This document shows, piece by piece, positions 1 to 5,611 of a stretch of DNA of 16,720 nucleotides. Below the pieces are notes generated by a model that was not told the DNA's origin, did not search any database, and saw nothing but the letters and a program-made list of their open reading frames with translations. A program made the position numbers and the translations under genes. Origin of the DNA: STD1-80 sp043802745 (GTDB lineage: Bacteria > Patescibacteriota > Minisyncoccia > Minisyncoccales > CG1-02-41-26); NCBI GenBank assembly GCA_043802745.1, contig JAZDKU010000002.1, positions 1 to 16,720 of the forward strand, given 5' to 3'. The first letter of the stretch is position 1, and every line of letters starts with the position of its first letter.

Positions 1-455
1 TTGAAACAGCCCTGGATTTGGCAAAATATGCTAAAGAAATTTTTATTTTTGAGAAAACCGATAAAATTTATGCCGACGAGCTTTTAGTGGAAAAAGTGAA
101 AGAAATCGAAAAAATAAAAATTTGCCTTCAGGCAGATATTATAAGAATAGAAGGCCAGGGAAAAGTTGAATCAATTGTTTATAGAGATTTAGTTTCAGGC
201 AAAGAAATGCAGCAGCCAATGAAGGGTATTTTTGTGCAGATTGGTTCGGTGCCCGCCACCTTGTTTTTAGGAAAATTAGTGGAGTTTAATGAAAAGAATG
301 AAATAAAGGTTAATCCATTGAGCTTTGAAGCTTCCTTTAAGGGCATATTCGCGGCCGGGGATTGCAATGACACAAAATTCAAGCAAGCTATAATTGCCTC
401 GGGCCAGGGTGCTGTGGCGGCCCTTTCGGCGTATGAGTACTTGCAAAATTTATGA
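1..455 (+). CDS. trxB: Thioredoxin reductase, C-terminal part (5' end outside window)
   Basis: The reading frame is open from the window edge (first whole codon at base 3), so only about the last 150 residues are present. The visible part begins with ETALDLAKYAKEI, typical of the end of the NADPH-binding domain of thioredoxin reductase (TrxB), and ends with the FAD-binding signature GIFAAGDC followed by a helix around QAIIASGQGAVAALSAYEYL, which is the classic TrxB C-terminus. The redox CxxC would lie upstream of the window and cannot be checked. The enzyme passes electrons from NADPH via FAD to thioredoxin or glutaredoxin-like proteins in the cytoplasm; the glutaredoxin and anchored thioredoxin-fold proteins downstream are plausible partners (inference). 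The stop overlaps the enolase start in an ATGA arrangement, implying cotranscription and translational coupling. A related ferredoxin-dependent flavin thioredoxin reductase cannot be excluded without the N-terminus. Confidence 0.88.
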   Translation, partial: ETALDLAKYAKEIFIFEKTDKIYADELLVEKVKEIEKIKICLQADIIRIEGQGKVESIVYRDLVSGKEMQQPMKGIFVQIGSVPATLFLGKLVEFNEKNEIKVNPLSFEASFKGIFAAGDCNDTKFKQAIIASGQGAVAALSAYEYLQNL

Positions 456-1693
456 TAATAAAATCCTTAAAAGCTCGAGAAATTTTAGATAGCCGGGGTG
501 TGCCCACGGTGGAGGCGGTTTTGGAAACCAATGAAGGATTGTTTGGGGCGTCTGTGCCATCAGGTACCTCCACGGGCAAGTATGAAGCTTTTGAATTAAG
601 AGATAACACGGCGAGGTTTTTTGGCAAAGGCGCTTTAAAGGCTATTGATAATATAGAAAAGAAAATAGCCCCGTCAATTTTAAATAAAGATTTTGCCAAC
701 CAGAAAGAACTTGACGATTTTTTAATAGAATTAGATGGCACTGAAAATAAGTCAAATTTGGGAGCTAATGCAATCCTACCCGTCTCTATGGCGGGTTGTC
801 GTGCTTTTGCTCGCGAGAAGAATCAAGAGCTTTTTGAGTATATATCCAAGATGTACGAGGGCAGACCTCGTACATTACCAACTCCGTGTTTTAATATGAT
901 AGAAGGAGGTAAGCATGCTGGCAATAACCTTGAGGTGCAAGAGTTTATGGTTGTGCCGTTTTTTAATAGTTTTGCTGAAAATTTACGGGCAGGAGCTGAA
1001 GTTTACTATCATTTAAAATTGCTTTTAATAAAAAATTTCGGGGAAACAGCTATGAATACTGGCTATGAATCAGGGTTTGCTGGGGCATTTAAAAAAACTG
1101 AAATAGCGCTAGACTTTCTAATAAAAGCCGTAAAAGAAGCTAAGTGCGATGGCAAATTTAAAATTGGCTTTGATATAGCAGCCAGCGAACTTTTATACAA
1201 AGAGAAATATAAAATTAATGGCAAGGTTTTTTCTGCCAACAAGCTTGCTGATTATTATTTAAAGCTTTGCCATAATTATCCCATCTTGTTTATAGAGGAT
1301 CCTTTCGGCCAAGATGACTTAGCAAGTTGGGAGCTATTCATGAATCGTGAATCATTAATCTTAAATCATTTTGTAGTAGGGGATGATTTAACAGCTACTA
1401 ATCTTAAGAGAATAAAAATGGCGCAAGAACAAAACTTGTGCAATGCTGTTATTATTAAGCTAAATCAAATCGGCACAGTAACAGAAGCAATCAATGCGGT
1501 TAATTTGGCAAAAAGTTTCGGCTGGAAAGTTATTGTTTCTCATCGCTCCGGTGAAACATGTGATGATTTTATTGCTGATTTTAGCGTGGGGGTGGGGGCT
1601 GATTTTATTAAAACAGGCGCTCCGGCTGGCGGTGAGCGAGTGGCAAAATATAATCGGTTGTTGGAAATAGAAAAGGAGCTAAACGATTTATGA
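452..1693 (+). CDS. eno: Enolase (phosphopyruvate hydratase)
   Basis: Converts 2-phosphoglycerate to phosphoenolpyruvate in glycolysis. The 413 residues are slightly short for the family (about 430). Seen: DSRGVPTVE near residue 13, the mobile loop SGTSTG (38-43), GGKHAGN with the active-site His at 155, QEF with Glu164, metal ligands in FDIAASE (Asp241), IEDPF (Glu282) and GDDL (311-312), catalytic Lys336 in IIKLNQIGT, SHRSGET (363-369), and KTGAP with Lys387. Two deviations stand out. The usual DSRGNPTVE has Val for Asn, and the usual GDEGGFAP loop reads GYESGFAG (204-211): the catalytic Glu206 is kept but the preceding Asp is Tyr. Two palindromic sequences lie in frame inside the gene (about residues 134-142 and 296-308). 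The start overlaps the trxB stop. Enolase activity is likely, but the loop substitutions could alter it. Confidence 0.95.
   Translation: MIIKSLKAREILDSRGVPTVEAVLETNEGLFGASVPSGTSTGKYEAFELRDNTARFFGKGALKAIDNIEKKIAPSILNKDFANQKELDDFLIELDGTENKSNLGANAILPVSMAGCRAFAREKNQELFEYISKMYEGRPRTLPTPCFNMIEGGKHAGNNLEVQEFMVVPFFNSFAENLRAGAEVYYHLKLLLIKNFGETAMNTGYESGFAGAFKKTEIALDFLIKAVKEAKCDGKFKIGFDIAASELLYKEKYKINGKVFSANKLADYYLKLCHNYPILFIEDPFGQDDLASWELFMNRESLILNHFVVGDDLTATNLKRIKMAQEQNLCNAVIIKLNQIGTVTEAINAVNLAKSFGWKVIVSHRSGETCDDFIADFSVGVGADFIKTGAPAGGERVAKYNRLLEIEKELNDL
851..875. repeat. In-frame palindrome inside eno
   Basis: Ten-base perfect arms (ATGTACGAGG and its complement) flank the 5-base loop GCAGA. The element encodes MYEGRPRTL between the usual LFEYI and LPTP motifs, where ordinary enolases have a slightly shorter loop. 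It looks like a small palindromic element tolerated in frame in a surface loop. Confidence 0.7.
1337..1373. repeat. In-frame copy of the TTCATGAATC/AATCTTAAATCAT element inside eno
   Basis: This stretch shares the words TTCATGA, TGAATCAT and AATCTTAAATCATTTT, in the same order, with the eno-gpmA spacer at 1704-1755. It encodes roughly FMNRESLILNHF just before the conserved VVGDD. The shared order suggests two copies of one repeat family, one intergenic and one coding. Chance similarity in AT-rich DNA is possible but unlikely over this length. Confidence 0.55.
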
Positions 1694-1755
1694 TTCATGG
1701 TATAAGATTCATGAGATATTCTTGAATCATGCCTCATAAATCTTAAATCATTTTT
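1690..1755. repeat. Imperfect palindromic repeat in the eno-gpmA spacer
   Basis: The whole spacer is made of GATTCATG/GAATCATG words. AAGATTCATGAG pairs with CTCATAAATCTT (11 of 12), and outer ATGATT/AATCAT words extend the stem. It starts at the eno stop codon and runs up to the gpmA ATG. No T-run follows, so it is not a standard terminator; it could act as an mRNA processing or stabilising hairpin. Confidence 0.6.
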
Positions 1756-2373
1756 ATGTATAAATTAGTATTATTACGGCACGGGGAAAGCCTGTGGAAC
1801 AAAGAAAACGTTTTTACTGGCTGGACAGATATTGAGCTTTCTGATTTTGGCTGTCTGCAGGCTAAAAAAGCTGGGGCATTGCTAAAAGAAAAAGGTTTTA
1901 TTTTTGATATGGCTTTTACTTCGGTTTTGAAAAGAGCTACCCAAACTTTAGAAATTGTTTTGAAAGAAATGGGCTTGGATAGTGTAGTAATAATAGAGAG
2001 GTCCTCATGCCTTAATGAAAGGCATTATGGCGCCCTGCAAGGCATTAATAAGAAAGATGTTGTGGAAAAATTTGGGCTTGAGCAATTTATAATTTGGAGA
2101 AGAGGATATAAAGTAAGGCCTCCTAACGGCGAATCGCTAGAAGACGTTTTTTTAAGAGTTGTTCCATACTTTCATGAAAAAATAGCCCCGGCGGTTTTAG
2201 AGAAAAAAAATGTTTTAATTGTGGCGCATGGCAATTCTTTGCGGGCTTTAATAAAAATGCTAGATAATATTTCAGATAAAGATATTGAGAAATTAGAAGT
2301 GCCCACTGGTGTGCCTATAATTTATGAGCTTGATAAAGATTTAAAACCCATTGCGTTTTCTAAGTTGCTTTGA
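1756..2373 (+). CDS. gpmA: 2,3-bisphosphoglycerate-dependent phosphoglycerate mutase, short form
   Basis: Interconverts 3- and 2-phosphoglycerate, the step before enolase. Seen: the phosphohistidine motif LRHGES near residue 8, NVFTGWTDIELS, ERHYGALQG with the acid/base Glu, WRRG, the second histidine in VAHGNSLRALIK, and the near-C-terminal PTGVPIIYEL. At 205 residues it lacks about 25 residues found in E. coli GpmA between RPP and the ESL helix, and also the C-terminal tail. Similarly short dPGMs of about 205-210 residues exist in other bacteria, so it need not be defective. The start ATG lies directly after the palindromic spacer and has no SD sequence. Placement beside eno supports a glycolytic role over a general histidine phosphatase. 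Confidence 0.93.
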   Translation: MYKLVLLRHGESLWNKENVFTGWTDIELSDFGCLQAKKAGALLKEKGFIFDMAFTSVLKRATQTLEIVLKEMGLDSVVIIERSSCLNERHYGALQGINKKDVVEKFGLEQFIIWRRGYKVRPPNGESLEDVFLRVVPYFHEKIAPAVLEKKNVLIVAHGNSLRALIKMLDNISDKDIEKLEVPTGVPIIYELDKDLKPIAFSKLL

Positions 2374-2407
2374 TATTATGAGTAAGTTATTAAATTAAAA
2401 AAGAATA

Positions 2408-2437
2408 TCCGCCAGAGGCGGATCCGCCTCTGGCGGA
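2408..2437. repeat. Perfect 30-bp palindrome, copy 1 (CCGCCAGAGGCGG family)
   Basis: The half-site TCCGCCAGAGGCGGA is followed exactly by its reverse complement, centred on GGATCC. It lies 9 bases before the ATG at 2447 and is followed by an A-run. A second copy stands in the same position before the next gene. GC-rich in an AT-rich setting, it resembles a REP/MITE-like mobile palindrome. Confidence 0.9.
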
Positions 2438-2446
2438 AAAAAACAT

Positions 2447-3445
2447 ATGACAAAAAATACAGAGCAAATTAAGTCGATCGTTATTGGTGTTTTAGCTATT
2501 GGTATTGTGGCTATGGCTTACTATACTTTTTTTGGCTCGCCAGCTAATTTAACAGCCAAGAAAGCAACAGATATTGCGATGAATTATATTAATAGCACCC
2601 TGTTAACAGATGGCTCAACAGCAGCAATAGACGGCGCTGTTTCTAGTCAAAGCGGGCTTTATAAGTTTAAATTAAAAGTAGGAGACCAAAGCTTTGATGC
2701 TTTTATTACTAAAGATGCTAGGTTTTTATTTCCCCAAGTTATTGAAATAAAACAATCAACTTCCACAGCAAGCTCAACAGCAAATAACACACAGGCAACT
2801 CCAAAAACTTGCGAAGAGGTGGCTAAAATAGCTACCCCGCAGATGGAAGCGTTTGTTGTTTCTTATTGCCCATACGGCTTGCAAATGCAAAGGGTTTTAG
2901 CTGAAGTTGCCAATAGCGCTCCTGAATTAGCTTCTAATATTAAGATTTCGTATATGGGATCAGTTAGTGGTGGTAAAATTCAATCAATGCACGGCGAGCA
3001 AGAAGCGGTGGAAAATTTAAAACAAATTTGTATCAGAGAAGAGCAGGCAACAAAATTTTATCCTTATTTGAATTGCTTTATGAAAGAAGGAAAGTCTGAT
3101 GAGTGCTCCACGGCCGCTGGAATTGATAGTACAAAGTTAAAAGCTTGCACAACCGATCCTAATAAAGGCTTAAAATACGCGCAAGTTGATTTTACAGCCA
3201 GCGAAAAATACGGGGTTTCTGGGTCTCCAACTTTAATTTTAAATGGCCAAAAAGTTAGCGAGTATGATTTTGGCGGCCGAACAGCTAACGCTGTGAAAAC
3301 ATTACTATGTTGTGGATTTAATCAGCCAGCTGAAATTTGTTCAAAAGACCTTTCAGCCGATCAGGCTGCTCCAAGTTTTTCTGTGGATTACGCGGGCACT
3401 GGGGGTTCAACAAATTCAGCAGCTAATTGCGCACCAGCCAAGTAA
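2447..3445 (+). CDS. Membrane-anchored thioredoxin-fold protein with GILT-like features
   Basis: Residues 10-28 form a signal anchor (IVIGVLAIGIVAMAYYTFF), placing the rest outside the membrane. Residues about 35-102 are a small module ending in KDARFLFPQVIEI, shared with the next gene and reminiscent of the DsbC N-terminal domain. A Ser/Thr/Asn linker (103-120) leads to a thioredoxin-fold domain: FVVSYCPYGLQ (Cys141), then MHGEQEAVENLKQIC (181-195), FYPYLNC, DEC, ACT, and GSPTLILNG with a cis-Pro at 261. The spacing HG-x2-E-x3-N-x4-C matches the GILT thiol-reductase signature CQHGx2ECx2Nx4C, but its first and middle Cys are replaced by Ser and Ala. CPYG also lacks the second active-site Cys. 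It is probably an extracytoplasmic thiol or disulfide protein; single-Cys chemistry is inferred. No SD; the start lies just after a palindrome. Confidence 0.75.
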   Translation: MTKNTEQIKSIVIGVLAIGIVAMAYYTFFGSPANLTAKKATDIAMNYINSTLLTDGSTAAIDGAVSSQSGLYKFKLKVGDQSFDAFITKDARFLFPQVIEIKQSTSTASSTANNTQATPKTCEEVAKIATPQMEAFVVSYCPYGLQMQRVLAEVANSAPELASNIKISYMGSVSGGKIQSMHGEQEAVENLKQICIREEQATKFYPYLNCFMKEGKSDECSTAAGIDSTKLKACTTDPNKGLKYAQVDFTASEKYGVSGSPTLILNGQKVSEYDFGGRTANAVKTLLCCGFNQPAEICSKDLSADQAAPSFSVDYAGTGGSTNSAANCAPAK

Positions 3446-3450
3446 GTAAA

Positions 3451-3482
3451 TTCCGCCAGAGGCGGATCCGCCTCTGGCGGAA
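3451..3482. repeat. Perfect 32-bp palindrome, copy 2 (CCGCCAGAGGCGG family)
   Basis: Same core as copy 1, extended by one pair to TTCC...GGAA, and located 7 bases before the ATG at 3490, again with an A-run between. The shared position before two related genes suggests that the palindrome was duplicated along with the gene, or that it serves both leaders. Confidence 0.9.
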
Positions 3483-3489
3483 AAAAATT

Positions 3490-4200
3490 ATGATAAAAAA
3501 TATAATTATAGGTGTTCTGATTGTTGGTATTCTGGCAGTATCTTATATTGCTTTTGCTGGGGTGCCTGGTAGTTTATCAGGAGATAAAGCAGCAAAAAAA
3601 GCAATTGATTTTGTAAATGCCAAAGTTTTAACTGAAGGAAGCAAGGCAAGTATTGACGGAAAAGTAGTTTTAGAAAGCGGGCTTTATAGGTTTAATGTAA
3701 AAGTGGGGGCCGATTCTTTTCCTTCGTATGTTTCAAAAGATGGAAAGTTACTTTTCCCTCAAGTTATGAAGATTGAGGAAGTTATTGCTAATAACAACAC
3801 AGCCTCAACTAGCCAAAAAACAATCGGCGAATTCACAGTTTCAAATGACGAAGTTTGTTTGGAAAATGACAAACCAATAGTTTATTTCTTTGGAGAAGAT
3901 AAATGCCCGCATTGTGTTTGGGAACATCCAATTGTTCAGAAGGTTGCCGGGCTTTTTGGGAAAGAAATTTCTTTTCATGACAATATGAATAACAACGGTA
4001 AGGATGTTGATATTTTCACAAAATACAGCCCAAGCGGGAGCGTGCCTGTTTTAATTATTGGTTGCAAGTATTACAGAGTGGGCACAGCGGAGTCAGAAAC
4101 AACAGAAGGGGCCGTTGAAGCAGAAAACAATTTTGTTTCTCTAATGTGCCAGGCAACTAATGGTCAGCCAACAAGTTTATGTGCGACCCCAGTTAAGTAG
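3490..4200 (+). CDS. Membrane-anchored thioredoxin-like protein with CPHC active site
   Basis: This 236-residue protein starts at ATG 3490. A longer in-frame reading from TTG 3427 would translate through the palindrome and place charged residues before the anchor, so I reject it. Residues 4-22 (NIIIGVLIVGILAVSYIAF) are a signal anchor. Residues 31-97 repeat the module of the preceding protein (EGSKASIDG, ESGLYRFNVKVG, KDGKLLFPQVMKIEE). The catalytic region reads PIVYFFGEDKCPHCVWEHP with Cys139 and Cys142, and SVPVLIIG supplies the cis-Pro at 186. Later cysteines at 192, 220 and 231 might form structural disulfides. It is probably an extracytoplasmic disulfide oxidoreductase, reductant or oxidant unknown. 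The C-terminus lies in a hairpin spanning the stop codon. Confidence 0.8.
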   Translation: MIKNIIIGVLIVGILAVSYIAFAGVPGSLSGDKAAKKAIDFVNAKVLTEGSKASIDGKVVLESGLYRFNVKVGADSFPSYVSKDGKLLFPQVMKIEEVIANNNTASTSQKTIGEFTVSNDEVCLENDKPIVYFFGEDKCPHCVWEHPIVQKVAGLFGKEISFHDNMNNNGKDVDIFTKYSPSGSVPVLIIGCKYYRVGTAESETTEGAVEAENNFVSLMCQATNGQPTSLCATPVK

Positions 4201-4270
4201 CAAGCTAATCGCTTGCACTTAACGGGGTGTAAGAATTCGTAAATTCGTCGTTTCACTCCTCATTAACGAC
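4187..4270. repeat. Hairpins over the stop codon and 4201-4279 spacer
   Basis: CCCC-GTTAAGT-GCAAGC (4187-4205, with two bulged A) pairs with GCTTGC-ACTTAAC-GGGG (4211-4227) around loop TAATC, so the TAG stop at 4198-4200 sits within the stem. A second weaker inverted repeat follows: GTCGTT (4247-4252) with AACGAC (4265-4270). There is no T-run, so a simple terminator is unlikely. Confidence 0.65.
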
Positions 4271-4279
4271 TTCTAACAT

Positions 4280-4528
4280 ATGCAACCCCACCCAAAAATA
4301 AAAGTATATTCAACAGAGTTTTGCCCATATTGTGTTGCTTTAAAAGAATTTTTGCATGAAAAAAATGTCGTTTTTGAGGCGATTGATGTAACACAAGATT
4401 TAAAAGCTCAAGAAGAAATGATTGATAAATCCGGGCAAATGGGTGTGCCAGTAGTAGATATAGATGGGGAAATAATAGTTGGCTTTGACCGAGAAAAAAT
4501 AGTTAAATTACTTAGTTTAACAACTTAA
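4280..4528 (+). CDS. Small glutaredoxin-like protein (CPYC)
   Basis: An 82-residue soluble protein of usual length for NrdH/glutaredoxin-like redoxins. Seen: KVYSTEFCPYC with the redox pair at residues 15 and 18, an AIDVTQD beta-strand/turn, the GQMGVPVVDIDG cis-Pro region, and GFDREKIVKLL at the C-terminus, a pattern like the YruB/NrdH glutaredoxin-like group. It probably reduces cytoplasmic disulfides, taking electrons either from the thioredoxin reductase encoded upstream (as NrdH does) or from a thiol. The electron donor is inferred from context, and glutathione use is doubtful in this lineage. The ATG at 4280 lacks an SD. The coding end runs into an AT-rich repeat. Confidence 0.88.
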   Translation: MQPHPKIKVYSTEFCPYCVALKEFLHEKNVVFEAIDVTQDLKAQEEMIDKSGQMGVPVVDIDGEIIVGFDREKIVKLLSLTT

Positions 4529-4594
4529 CAAACGCTTCGCTTTAACATTTAAACATATGTTAATTGTTAGATTGTTAAACTGTTAAATTGTTAA
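4516..4594. repeat. AT-rich TTAACA/TGTTAA repeat between glutaredoxin and gap
   Basis: The spacer and the last codons of the glutaredoxin gene contain TTTAACA-type words on the left and repeated TTGTTA/TGTTAAA words on the right (TTGTTAGA, TTGTTAAAC, TGTTAAA, TTGTTAAT), forming a long imperfect palindrome with an inner AACATATGTT core. It runs up to the gap ATG at 4596. No clear promoter or SD is visible. Confidence 0.6.
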
Positions 4595-4595
4595 T

Positions 4596-5498
4596 ATGAC
4601 AAGAGTTGCTATTAATGGTTTTGGCCGTATTGGCATGCTAGCAGCCAGTCGGATGTCGGGGCAACATCCTAATTTAGAATTGGTGGCTGTTAACGATTTA
4701 GTAAAACCAGAGCTTTCCCCAGCAATCAAGTTTTTTTCGGAAAAAGACCCTACTCTTCTGCCTTGGAAAGAGTTGGCTATTGATATTGTTTTGGAGTGTT
4801 CGGGGTTTTTCACGGAAATTGAAGGCGCGAAAAAACATTTGCAAGGGGGCGCTCGCAAAGTAATAATCTCCGCGCCCAGCGATTCTCCGGAAGTTGCCAC
4901 TTATTTATTGGGGGTTAATGCTGAACAATATAAGGGCGAAGCAATAATCTCTATGGGCTCTTGCACTACAAATGCGGTAGCTCCCATGGCCAAAGTTTTA
5001 GATAAGGCTTTTGGGGTTAAAAATGGGTTTGTTAACACCGTGCACAGCTACACAAACTCGCAAAATAAAACTTTTCCAAATTGGCGAATAGACTCAGCTA
5101 GCAAATTGAGTATAATTCCCGCAACAACTGGAGCCACCAAAACCATTGAAAAATGTTTACCAAATTTAAAAGGTAAGCTAAGCGGGCTTTCCTTGCGAGT
5201 GCCCACAGAAGATGTTTCTATTGTTGAGTTTGTTTTTTTAGCCAAGAAAAAAGCAACTAGCGAGCAAGTAAATGCGGTTTTAGAAAAAGTCGCCAGCAAT
5301 AGCAATATTTTAAAATTTGAGAATAAAAAATTAATTTCTAATGATTTAAGAGGTAGCGAGCATTCTTCTATAATAGATGGTAGCCTAACCCAAACATTTG
5401 GCAAGCTCATAAAAGTTTTTGCCTGGTATGACAATGAATGGGGGTATGCTTGCAGGTTGGCGGAAATGGCGGAGTACATAGGCAAGTTGTCATTCTGA
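4596..5498 (+). CDS. gap: Glyceraldehyde-3-phosphate dehydrogenase, shortened
   Basis: Oxidises glyceraldehyde-3-phosphate to 1,3-bisphosphoglycerate with NAD+. Seen: Rossmann motif INGFGRIG (6-13), ND at 33-34 (the Asp that favours NAD), the catalytic Cys123 in SMGSCTTN, catalytic His150 in TVHSYTNSQ, the PATTGATK phosphate-binding region, RVPTEDVS, and WYDNEWGYA near the C-terminus. At 300 residues it is about 30 shorter than usual; the gap falls between NDL (33-35) and EKDPTLLPW (49-57), where the family normally has a strand pair around KYDSVHGRF and VNGKKI. The second Cys of SCTTNC is Ala. The final codons and TGA lie inside an interspersed repeat, so the original C-terminus may have been replaced. 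No pgk is adjacent. Confidence 0.93.
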   Translation: MTRVAINGFGRIGMLAASRMSGQHPNLELVAVNDLVKPELSPAIKFFSEKDPTLLPWKELAIDIVLECSGFFTEIEGAKKHLQGGARKVIISAPSDSPEVATYLLGVNAEQYKGEAIISMGSCTTNAVAPMAKVLDKAFGVKNGFVNTVHSYTNSQNKTFPNWRIDSASKLSIIPATTGATKTIEKCLPNLKGKLSGLSLRVPTEDVSIVEFVFLAKKKATSEQVNAVLEKVASNSNILKFENKKLISNDLRGSEHSSIIDGSLTQTFGKLIKVFAWYDNEWGYACRLAEMAEYIGKLSF

Positions 5499-5551
5499 GG
5501 GTAATCCCGAAGAATCTTAGCTGAGACCCTTCGCTAATCGCTCAGGGTGAC
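5489..5551. repeat. Interspersed palindrome GTCATTCTGAG...CTCAGGGTGAC
   Basis: The arms GTCATTCTGAG and CTCAGGGTGAC pair with two wobble positions, and inner CCCGAAGAATCTTAGCTGAG/CCCTTCGC words form further stems. The TCATTCTGAG...GAAGAATC word set resembles palindromes I know to be widespread in bacterial genomes. Here it supplies the gap stop codon. Confidence 0.8.
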
Positions 5552-5552
5552 A

Positions 5553-5576
5553 CTTGGGGTTTTCCCCAAGTTTTTT
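5553..5576 (+). terminator. Rho-independent terminator after gap
   Basis: CTTGGGG, loop TTTT, CCCCAAG, then TTTTTT: a perfect 7-bp stem with T-run. It ends the trxB-gap transcript, about 35 bases before the next start codon. Confidence 0.9.
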
Positions 5577-5593
5577 ATTTATAAAAAATAAAC

Positions 5594-5599
5594 TATAAT
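5594..5599 (+). promoter_or_regulatory. -10 box TATAAT close to the acdB start
   Basis: A perfect TATAAT lies 12 bases before the ATG at 5612, in an AT-only stretch just after the terminator. A start site about 7 bases downstream would leave a leader of some 5-6 bases, so the mRNA may be leaderless or nearly so. No good -35 box is seen (TTTTTT at the expected distance). Confidence 0.55.
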
Positions 5600-5611
5600 A
5601 AATAAATATTT

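Noticed and set aside
1052..1085. Frameshift in enolase as the cause of the odd GYESGFAG loop
   Set aside because: The frame is continuous with family motifs on both sides and the catalytic Glu is in place; substitutions are the simpler reading.
2408..2437. Palindrome as a rho-independent terminator for gpmA
   Set aside because: It is followed by A residues, not T, on the + strand. Reading left, no gene on the - strand needs a terminator there.
3427..3489. TTG start giving a 257-residue version of the CPHC protein
   Set aside because: It would overlap the previous gene, translate the palindrome into a charged stretch and bury the signal anchor. ATG 3490 gives a normal anchor.
4583..4900. 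- strand open frame opposite the start of gap
   Set aside because: The + strand frame encodes clear GAPDH motifs; the reverse has none.
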